Part shown: one piece after another, positions 7,155 through 15,672 of the stretch
How positions within the stretch are numbered: position 1 is the first letter of the stretch
How the letters are laid out: each line of letters starts with the position of its first letter
Origin: Anaerolineales bacterium
GTDB lineage: Bacteria > Chloroflexota > Anaerolineae > 4572-78 > J111
Reading direction: 5' to 3'
DNA length: 16,825 bases
Assembly (NCBI GenBank): GCA_012032575.1
Contig: JAAUSP010000103.1
Coordinates: 1 to 16,825, forward strand
Notes under the pieces: model-generated
What the model was told of the DNA's origin: nothing
What the model saw: only the letters and a program-made list of their open reading frames with translations
Databases searched by the model: none
Translations under genes and position numbers: made by a program

Positions 7155-7183
7155 ATTTTAGACTACGTTGCCGGGCTTGGCAA
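7155..7183 (-). promoter_or_regulatory. Promoter of the glycosyltransferase gene, leaderless
   Basis: TTGCCA (7178-7183), a 17-nt spacer and TAAAAT (7155-7160) lie on the minus strand, 8 nt before the ATG at 7146. There is no Shine-Dalgarno sequence between them. Confidence 0.5.
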
Positions 7184-7186
7184 GGC

Positions 7187-7223
7187 GATTATCATTCAAA
7201 TGAAATGCCGTCTTTTGATAATC
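7187..7223. promoter_or_regulatory. Operator-like inverted repeat between divergent promoters
   Basis: GATTATCA (7187-7194) and TGATAATC (7216-7223) are a perfect 8-bp inverted repeat. The right arm overlaps the -35 of the FKBP promoter, and the left arm abuts the -35 of the glycosyltransferase promoter. Both genes could therefore be controlled by one dimeric regulator. Confidence 0.35.
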
Positions 7224-7243
7224 TCCCGGTTTTTCGGTATGAT
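7215..7243 (+). promoter_or_regulatory. Promoter of the FKBP lipoprotein gene
   Basis: TTGATA (7215-7220), a 17-nt spacer and TATGAT (7238-7243) fit the housekeeping sigma consensus well. The transcript would begin near 7250 and carry a leader of about 114 nt before the ATG at 7364. Confidence 0.6.
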
Positions 7244-7270
7244 GTATCTAACTACCGGCAAATTATGGCG

Positions 7271-7329
7271 TCGAGGCAGCGGGTCGGGTACAGTTTTAGA
7301 TTTTCCGGCTTGCGCCTCGATTTTATTTT
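7271..7329 (+). terminator. Leader hairpin with U-tract, possible attenuator
   Basis: TCGAGGC (7271-7277) pairs with GCCTCGA (7314-7320). After a bulged A, GCGGGTCGG (7279-7287) pairs with CCGGCTTGC (7305-7313), allowing G-U pairs, around a 17-nt loop. TTTTATTTT follows at once. This is the form of an intrinsic terminator, but it lies between the promoter and the FKBP start codon, 34 nt upstream of the ATG, and no gene precedes it on this strand. A regulated attenuator is the simplest reading. Confidence 0.6.
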
Positions 7330-7363
7330 GCCGGGTGAAAATAAAAGGAGAAGTGAAAAAATA

Positions 7364-8316
7364 ATGAAGTTTCAAGTATCGAGTTTGATTTTGGCCGGGC
7401 TGTTGGTTGCCGGCTGCAACAGCTTCCAACAGCCGACTCCCGAAGCGACCGACGCCGAGGCGCGACCGCCACTCCGGCGGTGGTCGAAGCCGCGCCGACT
7501 GAAGCCGCCCCTGTTGCACCCGCGGCAACCGGAGAACCGGCGGTTGAGGCGAGTCCCGCCGCTGCCCAACAGCCAGCCGATGAGGAGGATGCCATCACCA
7601 CCGAGAGTGGCCTGAAATATGTTATGGTTGAAGAAGGAACCGGGGAGGCCCCCAAACCCGGCGATCTGGTCAAAGTGCATTATACCGGCACACTGCAAGA
7701 CGGGACTAAGTTTGACAGCTCGATTGAACGGGGTGAGCCGATTGAATTTGTGCTGGGGCGAGGCCAGGTTATCCCTGGCTGGGATGAGGGCATCGGCCTG
7801 ATGAAGGTGGGCGGCAAAGCCAAACTGATTATTCCGCCCGATTTGGCTTACGGCGAAAGTGGGGCCGGCGGAGTCATCCCGCCCAACGCCACACTCAACT
7901 TTGACGTCGAACTGGTTGCCGCTGAGCCGGGCCCACCTCCGCCCCCTGAAGCGCCGACCAAAGTAGAGGAGGCCGACTTTACCACCACCGACAGCGGCTT
8001 GAAATATTACGATTTTGAAGAGGGTAGCGGGCCATCGCCGGAGACTGGACAGGTTGCCACTGTTCATTACACCGGCTGGCTTGAAGACGGAACTATGTTT
8101 GACAGTTCATTAATGCGCGGTCAACCATTCAGTTTTCCGGTGGGGGCGGGGCAGGTCATTCCCGGTTGGGATGAAGGCGTAGCCTCGATGAAGGTCGGCG
8201 GCAAGCGCCAACTGGTCATTCCGGCAGACCTGGCTTATGGTGAAAACGGGGCCGGCGGGGTCATTCCGCCCAATGCGACCCTGATTTTTGAGGTGGAACT
8301 GTTGGGGATCGAATAG
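7364..8316 (+). CDS. Tandem FKBP-type peptidyl-prolyl isomerase lipoprotein, one frame break
   Basis: The protein would catalyse cis-trans isomerisation at proline bonds outside the cytoplasm. The ATG at 7364, with AGGAG 13 nt upstream, starts a lipoprotein signal peptide ending 'LLVAGC'. The frame breaks near 7460-7462: adding one base joins 'TPEATDAEA' to the Ala/Pro-rich linker '[12 protein letters not shown]'. Two FKBP domains follow (about residues 83-185 and 212-315 of a repaired 317), each with VHYTG, a D-G-T-x-FDSS segment, [15 protein letters not shown] and IPPNATL, so both look catalytically complete. A Pro-rich linker separates them. If the frame break is real, a GTG at 7480 could start a version without a signal peptide, but the lipobox argues against that. 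A terminator follows. Confidence 0.92.
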
Positions 8317-8343
8317 GTTTCAAAGAGGCGACGCTACAGAAAG

Positions 8344-8390
8344 AACAGACCTCATAGGTATACGACGCGAAACCTATGAGGTCTGTTTTG
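8344..8390. terminator. Perfect 16-bp hairpin between convergent genes
   Basis: AACAGACCTCATAGGT (8344-8359) and ACCTATGAGGTCTGTT (8372-8387) pair perfectly around a 12-nt loop, with TTTTGTT running off the right arm. It lies 27 nt after the FKBP stop and 10 nt after the methyltransferase stop. It probably ends the FKBP transcript and may serve both. The perfect palindrome could also be a dispersed repeat. Confidence 0.8.
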
Positions 8391-8397
8391 TTCAAAA

Positions 8398-9471
8398 TTA
8401 CCCTTTGCGGTTGATGTAGTAGTGATTTTGAATATCGTGCGCCAGTTCTTTCACTTCCACTTGCGTGAAGCCCGCTTCGGCCAGCATCTCCAGCGCTTTT
8501 TCCTGGCCCCACATCGCCCCCAGACCCTCGCCGTTGTAAGCCAGCGAGACGGTCATGCAGTGCATCGTAGAGATAGTGTAAAGAAATGGTCCCATCGGGT
8601 GGTCGAGATTGTTATGAACATGGCTCGACCCGGCGATGTCCTGCATCAGGTAGACTCCGTCCGCTTTCAAAGCGCGGTGGATGTTGCGTAATACCGCCGC
8701 CGGTTTGGCCTGATCGTGGATGGCGTCGAAGGTGGTGATCAGGTTGTAGCGCTCCGTCTCCGCCAGAACCGCCGCGTCTTGCACCTCAAAGCGCAGATTG
8801 GTCAAGCCTTTTTGCCGGGCCTCAGCGCGGGCGGCGGCAACCCCCTTCTCCGAAAAATCATAGCCGGTGAAGCGGCTGTTGGGGAAAGTTTGGGCCATCA
8901 GCATCAGGGCCAGACCACGCCCGCAGCCGACATCAAGCACCTCAATCCCCTGTTCCAGCTTCTCGATCAAACCGGGAACCAGCGGCAAAATATGATCCAG
9001 CAGCGCCGGCAGCACCGATTGGCCGCTGTCTTCGGCCATCACATCCTGAAAACGGGGGAAGGCGGCGTAGGGAACCCCGCCACCCTGCCGGAATGACTCG
9101 ACAATGCCATCCTCAACCGAACCCAGCAGCCCGATGTATTGGGTAAAGGCGGCAATGTTATTGGGCGCGGCAGTACGGGTAAGCGCGGCGGCATGCTCGA
9201 CGGGCAGGCGATAGGTGCCTGTTTCCGGGTCGTATTCGATGACGCGCCCGACTACCATCGCGCCCAGCCACTCACGGACGTAGCGCTCGTGCAAATCGGC
9301 GGCGGCAGCAATCTGCTCAATCGTGGCCGGGGGCAGGGTCGCCAGGGTATCAAACAGGCCGGTGCGATGACCAATGCTGGTCATCAGCGCCAGTGAGCCG
9401 TAGTTAAGCACATCCACCATTTTTCCGGTAAAAGCGTCGGCAGTTTGTTGGTTGAAACCATTGGTACTCAT
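8398..9471 (-). CDS. SAM-dependent methyltransferase with N-terminal winged helix
   Basis: The 357-residue protein has an N-terminal winged-helix dimerisation-type domain (about 20-95, including '[20 protein letters not shown]') and a class I methyltransferase core. Motif I is 'VLDVGCGRG' (178-186) and binds S-adenosylmethionine; 'GYDFS' with Asp205 is the ribose-binding acidic position; '[10 protein letters not shown]' and 'DGVYLMQDI' follow as motifs II-IV would. The arrangement recalls the Mycobacterium Rv2258c type; the substrate is unknown. The ATG at 9471 has AGGAGA 7 nt upstream. The gene stands alone on its strand, convergent with the FKBP gene and divergent from the SNF2 gene. The frame is intact. 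Confidence 0.9.
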   Translation of the reverse strand: MSTNGFNQQTADAFTGKMVDVLNYGSLALMTSIGHRTGLFDTLATLPPATIEQIAAAADLHERYVREWLGAMVVGRVIEYDPETGTYRLPVEHAAALTRTAAPNNIAAFTQYIGLLGSVEDGIVESFRQGGGVPYAAFPRFQDVMAEDSGQSVLPALLDHILPLVPGLIEKLEQGIEVLDVGCGRGLALMLMAQTFPNSRFTGYDFSEKGVAAARAEARQKGLTNLRFEVQDAAVLAETERYNLITTFDAIHDQAKPAAVLRNIHRALKADGVYLMQDIAGSSHVHNNLDHPMGPFLYTISTMHCMTVSLAYNGEGLGAMWGQEKALEMLAEAGFTQVEVKELAHDIQNHYYINRKG

Positions 9472-9516
9472 TGAATTTTCTCCTGAAAACTAAAGGTTTG
9501 TTTTTTGGTAACCGCT

Positions 9517-9612
9517 CAGCCCTCATGTCATTTCGAGGCCATAGGCCGAGAAATCCTTACCGCGATGCATTGGCCTCGAAGATTTCTCCCTTCGGTCGAA
9601 ATGACATGGCTG
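9517..9612. repeat. Imperfect palindromic element of about 96 bp
   Basis: The arms CAGCC...CATGTCATTTCGA (9517-9536) and TCGAAATGACATG...GCTG (9596-9612) are inverted copies. Inside, GAGAAATC (9548-9555) pairs with GATTTCTC (9581-9588), and an alternative fold pairs TCGAGGCC with GGCCTCGA (9533-9540, 9572-9579). It codes for nothing and fills most of the spacer between the divergent methyltransferase and SNF2 genes. Motifs of the type TCATTTCGACCGAAGGGAGAAAT are, as I recall, dispersed palindromic repeats in several bacterial phyla. Confidence 0.75.
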
Positions 9613-9647
9613 AATAGTTACAAATCTTTTATTGAAAGAAAACCACT

Positions 9648-12600
9648 ATGCACGTTTTACACCTGCATTGGCACCCGCCGACCCGACCTGCGGAAACAGA
9701 GACCGCCGGGATGCTCTGTTGGGCCGAAAGTTCGGACGGGCAGCCGCCTAAAGTCAAAGCCAAAAAGGGAGCGCCGCATCCCTTTTGCGCCGCCCCGGAA
9801 CTGCTCAAACCGCTGCTGGCTCCGCTGGCGGCGGAAGTGATGCTGGCCGAGAAAAAGCTGGTCAGCCTGTTATTACCGAGCGGCAAATCCGGGCCGCAGC
9901 CGTCGCCGCAGTTGCAGCACGATTGGGATAGGGCGGACAGCACGCCGCCGGTGTTGTCGCCCTGGCTGGTGGCCGGGCTGTGGCTGCCGCCGGTTGCGGC
10001 CTTTAACCTGCTGATTGCCCTGGCCGGAACCGAAAAGCTGCCGCCGCAGGTGGTTCTCGGCGCGGAGGCGCATTACTGGCACGCCGTCGCCAACCTGGTG
10101 CTGGAAACACTGGCCCAGCAAAAGTTGCTGCCGGTGCTGGCCCAGGCCGACGCCCAGGGCAAAACCTATCATGCCCGCTGGCTGCCGGTGCTCGACGGTT
10201 CGCAGGATGGGCCGCGCCTGGCCCGCCTGATTGAAGCCATGCCGCCCCTCTGCCGCGCCGAAACCGACAAGCCCGAAAACGCGCCCTCCCCCCGCACCGT
10301 GCTGGATACCTTTCTCAACACCATGACCGACGCGCTGGCCCGGCAGTGGAGCGGGACGGCGGTTTCTCCGCTGGTCAAGAAGAGTGACGGCACGGACGCG
10401 GCTTATAACTGGCTGGCCTCCCTGTTCAACGCCAATCCCCGGGTCAACGGCTCGACCGCCCAACTGAGCCATCTGAACCAGGGCCACAAAAACTGGCGGC
10501 GCAACCTGCACGTGGCCGGCGATAAAACCTTCCGGATAGCCTTTCGGCTGGAAGCGCCGGCTCAGCAAGCTGAAGCCGGGGACACCAAGAACTGGAATCT
10601 GCATTATCTGCTCCAAGCCCGCGATGACCCCAGCCTGTTGATCCCGGCCCAGCAGGTCTGGCAGACCAAAGGCAACGTGTTGAACGCGCTCAACCGCCGC
10701 TTTGAACAGCCGCAGGAAAAGCTGCTGGCCGGTCTGGGCTACGCCGCCCGCCTGTTCGAGCCGCTGCGGGCGGTCTGAAAACGACCGCGCCGGTCGCTCT
10801 GCCTCTTTCCACCGACGATGCCTTTCAATTTTTGCGCCAGAGCGCCCGCTGCTCGAAGGCAGCGGCTTTGGGGTGCTGGTCCCACCCTGGTGGAACAAGC
10901 CGGGCACGCGCCTGGGCGTCCGGCTTAAAATGGGGACTCGCAAAGGGACCAAGGCCGAAACCAGCACCGGGGCGATGGGCCTGGAAAATCTTATCAGCTA
11001 CAAGTGGGAACTGGCCCTGGGCGATACCACCCTGACCCGCGAGGAGTTCAACGCGCTGGTGGCGCTCAAATCGCCGCTGGTCCAAATCCGGGGACAGTGG
11101 GTCCAGCTTGACCCGGAGCAGATCGAGGCGGCTATTCGCTTCTGGGAAAAACAAAACCTGGAAGCCGATGTGGACCTGAACGAGGCTGTGCGCATGGGCC
11201 TGGGGGCGACGGACACCGTCGAAGGGCTGCCGGTTGAGCAGGTCGAATACGAAGGCTGGCTGGCCGACTGGATGAAGCGCTTCACCGGCGACGAAAAGCT
11301 GACCCCGCTGCCCCAGCCGGAAAGTTTGCAGGCTCAACTGCGGCCCTACCAGCAGTACGGCTACTCCTGGCTGGATTTTCTGCGGCGGTGGGGCATGGGT
11401 GCTTGCCTGGCCGACGACATGGGCCTGGGCAAAACCATCCAGACCATTGCCATGCTGCTGCACGAAAAAGAGCAGCATGGCGCGCTGCCCGGCCCCAGCC
11501 TCCTGATTTGCCCCACCTCGGTGGTTTTCAACTGGCAGAAAGAGGTGGCCCGCTTTGCCCCCGATTTGACTACCCATATCCATCAGGGGGCGGCCCGGCT
11601 GCGCGGCGATGAGTTGAAGCAGCAGGTCCAGCAAACCGATTTGCTCCTGACCAGCTACGCCATCGCCCGCCGCGACGCCGACACACTCAAAGAGGTGGGC
11701 TGGTTCGGGCTGATTTTGGACGAAGCCCAGAACATCAAAAATCCCGAAGCCAAGCAGACCCAGGCCATTCGCCGCCTGCCGGCCCAATTTCGGCTGGCCC
11801 TGACCGGCACGCCTGTGGAGAACCGGCTGTCGGAGTTGTGGTCCATTATGCACTTTCTCAATCCGGGCTATCTTGGTTCGCGCCACAATTTCCGCCAGAA
11901 TCTGGCCCTGCCCATCGAGCGCTACGGCGACGAGGAGGCGATTGGCCGCCTGAAAAAGATGGCCTCGCCCTTTATCCTGCGCCGGGTCAAAACCGACCCG
12001 CGGGTGATCCAGGATTTGCCCGACAAGCAGGAAATGAAAGTTTATTGCAATTTGACCGAGGAACAGGCCACGCTGTACGAGTCGGTGGTGCAAAAGGTGA
12101 TGGAACGGCTGGCCGACTCGTCGGGCATCGAGCGCAAGGGCCTGGTGTTGAGCATGCTCATGCAGCTCAAACAGGTCTGCAACCACCCGGCCCAATTTCT
12201 GCACCAGATCGGCGATGGGCAGACCCTCAGCTTCGATACCGACAAACCCCGCAGCGGCAAATTGACCCGCCTGACCGAAATGCTGGAGGAAGCCGTTTCC
12301 GTAGACGACCGGGTGCTGATTTTTACCCAGTTTTCCGAGATGGGCCATCTGCTCAAAGAGCATCTCAACGGGGCGCTGGGCGTGTCGAGCCTGTTTCTGT
12401 ACGGCGATACGCCCATCAAAAAGCGCGAGGTCATGGTCAGGCGCTTCCAGGAAGAGGAAAACGGCCCGCCGATCTTTATCCTGTCGCTCAAGGCGGGCGG
12501 CACCGGCCTCAACCTGACCCGCGCCAACCACGTGTTTCACTTTGACCGCTGGTGGAATCCGGCGGTGGAAAACCAGGCCACCGACCGCGCCTTCCGCATC

Positions 12601-12792
12601 GGGCAGACCCGCAACGTGCAGGTGCATAAATTCATCTGCGCCGGCACTCTGGAAGAGAAAATTGACGACATGATCGAAGGTAAAAGAGCGCTGGCCCAGA
12701 GCATCATCGGCAGCGGTGAAAACTGGCTGACCGAGCTTTCCACCACCGAACTGCGCGATCTGGTCGCCCTGCGGCGCGAGGCGGTGCAGTAG
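9648..12792 (+). CDS. HelZ-type SNF2 family ATPase, two frame breaks
   Basis: This is a Swi2/Snf2 superfamily 2 ATPase, expected to move along duplex nucleic acid and remodel bound protein. The N-terminus MHVLHLHWHPP and the long N-terminal region are typical of bacterial HelZ-type members. Repaired length is about 1048 residues, normal for the type. The C-terminal engine has Walker A GLGKT (about 593-597), a DEAQ box (about 692-695), 'LTGTPVENRLSELWSIMHFL', and motif VI 'QATDRAFRIGQ' (about 977). Frame breaks near 10770-10776 and 10845-10847 are each cured by one added base: 'LFEPLRA' joins 'LKTTAPVALPLSTDDAFQF', then 'LRQSA' joins 'PLLEGSGFGVLVPPWW'. The SWIM gene lies 109 nt downstream on the same strand. 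Role: DNA repair, recombination or RNA-linked; undecided. Confidence 0.93.
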
Positions 12793-12793
12793 A

Positions 12794-12869
12794 TGGAAGG
12801 TTGGAAGGTTGGAGGAATGGAAGGTTGGAAGAAATGATTACCAATCTTCCAACCTTCCAATCTTCCAAC
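12794..12869. repeat. GGAAGGTT array with an inverted half, between SNF2 and SWIM genes
   Basis: The left part carries GGAAGGTTGGAAGGTTGG-type octamers, the right part their reverse complement. TGGAAGGTTGGAAGA (12818-12832) and TCTTCCAACCTTCCA (12845-12859) form a perfect 15-bp hairpin with a 12-nt loop. It is the same octamer as at 6151-6246. No U-tract follows, so it need not end transcription between the two genes. Confidence 0.9.
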
Positions 12870-12901
12870 AAATAGAGGGAAGAGGCATTAGGAGGTCATA
12901 G

Positions 12902-13773
12902 ATGAGCCGCTACGATTATTACGATTATTATCCGCCCACTCAGCCGATCAAAACCGATCAGGGCATCAAGGCCAAAAGCAAGCGGGGCGAGTTTGCCAAA
13001 AATTGGTGGGCCACTCGCTGGATTGCTGCCCTGGAGCGGCTGGTGGACCGGGGCCGCCTGACTCGCGGGCGTAGTTATGCCCGGCAAGGCCAGGTGCTCT
13101 CGATTGAGGAGACCAAAACCGGCATTGCCGCCAAAGTGCAGGGTTCGACGCGCCGGCCCTATAAAATAACCATCGAGATGACTCCGCTGACCGACAAGCA
13201 GTGGGAGGAGGTGATTGACACGCTGGCTGGACAGGCCATTTTCACTGCCCAACTGCTGGCCGGGGAGATGCCGCCGGAGATCGAACAGGTCTTTCAGGCG
13301 GCCAAAGTCAGTCTTTTCCCGGAAAAGCCGGGCCAATTGATTACCGAGTGTAGCTGCCCCGACCCGTCGAACCCGTGCAAGCATATCGCTGCCGTGCATT
13401 ACATCCTGGGTGAGCAGTTTGACGAAGACCCGTTTCTGCTCTTCCGGCTGCGCGGGCGAACCCAGGAGCAGATTTTGGCCGCGCTGCGCGAACGCCGCGC
13501 CGGTGAAGACGCGGACGAAGCCGGCGAGGAAATCGAAGAGGTGGGGCCGCCGCTGACCGAAAACCTGGCCCATTTCTGGGAGGTCGGCCAGCCGTTGACC
13601 CACTTCAAAACGGTCATCAAGCCGCCGCTTACCTTGTTCCCCATTTTGAAACGCCTGGGCCAGCCCTCATTTTGACCGAGGAGGTTGAACACCTCCTCGG
13701 CCCGGCCTACCTCGCCATCAGCGAGGCGGCCATCGCGGTGGCCTTCGCCGATGAACCGCCTGCTGAAAGTTGA
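12902..13773 (+). CDS. SWIM zinc-finger protein, one frame break near the C-terminus
   Basis: The SWIM finger CSCPDPSNPCKH uses Cys150, Cys152, Cys159 and His161 (C-x-C-x6-C-x-H) to bind zinc and is thought to contact DNA or protein. The N-terminus is Tyr-rich, then 'FAKNWWATRWIAALERL' and 'TRGRSYARQGQVLSIEE', typical of SWIM proteins beside SNF2 ATPases. TAGGAGGT lies 5 nt before the ATG. The first frame stops at 13675, but one added T in the TTTT run at 13670-13673 extends 'LKRLGQPSF' into 'LTEEVEHLLGPAYLAISEAA', ending at TGA 13773 (about 290 residues). That tail looks like the normal C-terminus. The gene ends 2 nt from the convergent binding-protein gene. It probably works with the SNF2 ATPase. 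Confidence 0.9.
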
Positions 13774-13775
13774 CC

Positions 13776-15587
13776 TTATCTGTTAAATGACCAGTTTTCA
13801 AAAGTTTGGACCAGGCCAAAGGTGCGCTGGACGCGCGGCTTGGTCAATTCTACCTGGCTTTCCCACATAAGCGGGGCAATCACGGCGTCTTCCTCGATGA
13901 GTATCTTCTCGGCCTGAATGTAAAGTTCCTTGCGCCTGACCGCATCGGTTTCGTGGGCGGCGATCTCAACCAGTTTGTCGAAAGCCGGGTTGCTCCATTT
14001 GGAGTCGTTAAGGTATGAGTCGGAGCGAAAAACCTGGGCGAAGTTGTCGGCGTCGGGGTAATCCATGCACCAGCCCAGCCGCCAAACCTGGGGGGGATCG
14101 GTGGCCAGCGTGTCAAAAAAGACTTTGGGTTCCTGTGTGACCAGGTTCACTTGCACGCCCAGATTATCGCGCCACATTTGCTGGATGGCCTCGGCCGCCT
14201 GCACCCAATCCTCTCGCGGGGACAGCATCAAGGTGATTTCAGGCAGGGCTTGGGCGCTGCCATAACTGGACTCAGCCAGGAACTTTTTAGCTTCAGTCAC
14301 GCTGGCGGTGATCGGCGCGCCGAAATCATCCCCTGCGGCTGGGTCGGGCGCGGCGGTCAGGCCGGGCCGAATGAACCAGCGGGCCGGTTGGCCGCTTTTG
14401 ACCACGTTATCCGCCAGGGCCGTGCGGTCAATGGCCCAGGAAAAGGCTTTGCGCACGTTTACGTCGTCAAAGGGCGGCTTGTTGACGTTAAAACCGAGAT
14501 AGCCGGTGCAGGCGCTGGGCGTCTGGCTCAACTCCTTCGACAGGGTTGGGTCGGCCTTGACTCGATCCAGGTCGGTCAGAGGGGGCTGGACCACATCGGC
14601 CAGGCCGGCTTCGTAGTTGGCAAAGGCGGCGGATTGATCTAGCAGGGTAAAGCGGATGTGTTTGATCTGCGGTTTGGGGCTGGTCTCGCTGCCCGGCCAG
14701 AAAGGATTGGTCGTGAGGGTCAGGTCCACGTCATGCTGCCACGCTTTGAGCGCATAGGGACCATAGCTGTGGATAACCCCGGCTTCAATCCAGCGGTCGC
14801 CTTTTTCTTCGATCAACCCCTGCGGCTGCGCCCAGTTAACTGCCATACTGGCGATGGAGGGGAAAAAGGCCGATGGCTCTGTCAGCGTGACTGCCAGGGT
14901 GAAGTCGTCCACCGCCCTCACCCCAATTTTATCCAATTTGCCGTACAGCGGATTCTGGTCGGCATCGTCAGCGCCGCCGTTGACTGTCTGGGCGTTTTTG
15001 ATGACCCAGTTGACGTAGGCGTATTGAGAAGCAGTGGCCGGGTCCAGGGTGCGCCGGATACCATAGACAAAATCGTGGGCTGTCACCAGGCGCGGCTGGC
15101 CCTGGTCATTCAACACCTGCTCGACCTCGCCGGTAGCATGGTTGTATGTGACCCAGGGGACATCATTACGCAGCGTGAAGGTATAAACCAAGCCGTCAGC
15201 CGAAATCGTCCACTCGGTGGCCATCCCCGGTTTCACCGCGCCGGTTTCATTCAGCGAGGCCAGGCCGATAAAGAGTTCGCCGCTCACCGTGAGGGAAGGA
15301 TTGTCGGTGGCCAGGGCCGGGTCGAGGGTCGGCACATCGCCCTCGCCCAGGTTATAAACCAGGGTTTCTTCGGGCGGCAAGGCGTTGGGGTCAGCCTCGG
15401 TTGTTGCCTTTGAAGCAACGGTTTTTTCTACCTCCCCTTCTTTGACGGTTTCAACCATCGCTGTGCTACCCGTAACTTCTTTTTCCCCGGCCGCCAGGGC
15501 CGACGGTTGAGCACCACCACAAGCAATGGTTAAAGTGCTTGAGAATACCATAATGACCAGAAAAATTAAGACCTTTTTTGCAAACAT
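13776..15587 (-). CDS. Peptide-binding lipoprotein (SBP_bac_5, OppA-like)
   Basis: This intact 603-residue protein is an extracytoplasmic substrate-binding component of a peptide-type ABC transporter. The signal peptide ends in lipobox LTIAC (Cys23), followed by a charged, Ala/Thr/Glu-rich linker to about residue 70. Family landmarks include 'LVYNLGEGDVPTLDPALATD', 'AHDFVYGIRRTLDPATA' and 'PPFDDVNVRKAFSWAIDR', and the C-terminal 'RLGWCMDYPDADNF', the pattern seen in OppA/MppA-like proteins. ATG 15587 is chosen over TTG 15590 because AAGGAGG lies 6 nt upstream of the ATG. No permease or ATPase gene adjoins it. It differs clearly from the first binding protein in the window, so it is not a local duplicate. 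It diverges from the XRE/NB-ARC regulator, which might control it. Confidence 0.93.
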   Translation of the reverse strand: MFAKKVLIFLVIMVFSSTLTIACGGAQPSALAAGEKEVTGSTAMVETVKEGEVEKTVASKATTEADPNALPPEETLVYNLGEGDVPTLDPALATDNPSLTVSGELFIGLASLNETGAVKPGMATEWTISADGLVYTFTLRNDVPWVTYNHATGEVEQVLNDQGQPRLVTAHDFVYGIRRTLDPATASQYAYVNWVIKNAQTVNGGADDADQNPLYGKLDKIGVRAVDDFTLAVTLTEPSAFFPSIASMAVNWAQPQGLIEEKGDRWIEAGVIHSYGPYALKAWQHDVDLTLTTNPFWPGSETSPKPQIKHIRFTLLDQSAAFANYEAGLADVVQPPLTDLDRVKADPTLSKELSQTPSACTGYLGFNVNKPPFDDVNVRKAFSWAIDRTALADNVVKSGQPARWFIRPGLTAAPDPAAGDDFGAPITASVTEAKKFLAESSYGSAQALPEITLMLSPREDWVQAAEAIQQMWRDNLGVQVNLVTQEPKVFFDTLATDPPQVWRLGWCMDYPDADNFAQVFRSDSYLNDSKWSNPAFDKLVEIAAHETDAVRRKELYIQAEKILIEEDAVIAPLMWESQVELTKPRVQRTFGLVQTFENWSFNR

Positions 15588-15636
15588 CAAATTCCTCCTT
15601 ATTGCAGCTAGACAGAAACAGTTTTATCGTGGTCCC

Positions 15637-15665
15637 ATTAAAACACAACCCAATTGGACAGTCAA
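15637..15665 (-). promoter_or_regulatory. Promoter of the OppA-like gene
   Basis: TTGACT (15660-15665), a 17-nt spacer and TTTAAT (15637-15642) on the minus strand match the housekeeping consensus closely. The leader would be about 40 nt and contains the AAGGAGG ribosome binding site. Confidence 0.6.
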
Positions 15666-15672
15666 TGGCTTT

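Noticed and set aside
7480..8316. FKBP protein starting at GTG 7480 as a cytoplasmic enzyme
   Set aside because: A lipoprotein signal peptide with lipobox and ribosome binding site lies just upstream, one base out of frame, and the linker continues naturally across the break.
10702..10850. Start of a separate helicase gene at 10702
   Set aside because: The first 48 or so residues of that frame are out of frame with the family sequence. The true reading joins the upstream ORF after two single-base repairs.
10825..12627. 600-codon minus-strand ORF opposite the SNF2 gene
   Set aside because: It is the antisense shadow of a strongly recognisable SNF2 ATPase in GC-rich DNA and shows no family features of its own.
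14658..15413. 251-codon plus-strand ORF opposite the OppA-like gene
   Set aside because: Antisense shadow; the sense strand encodes a clear, intact binding lipoprotein.
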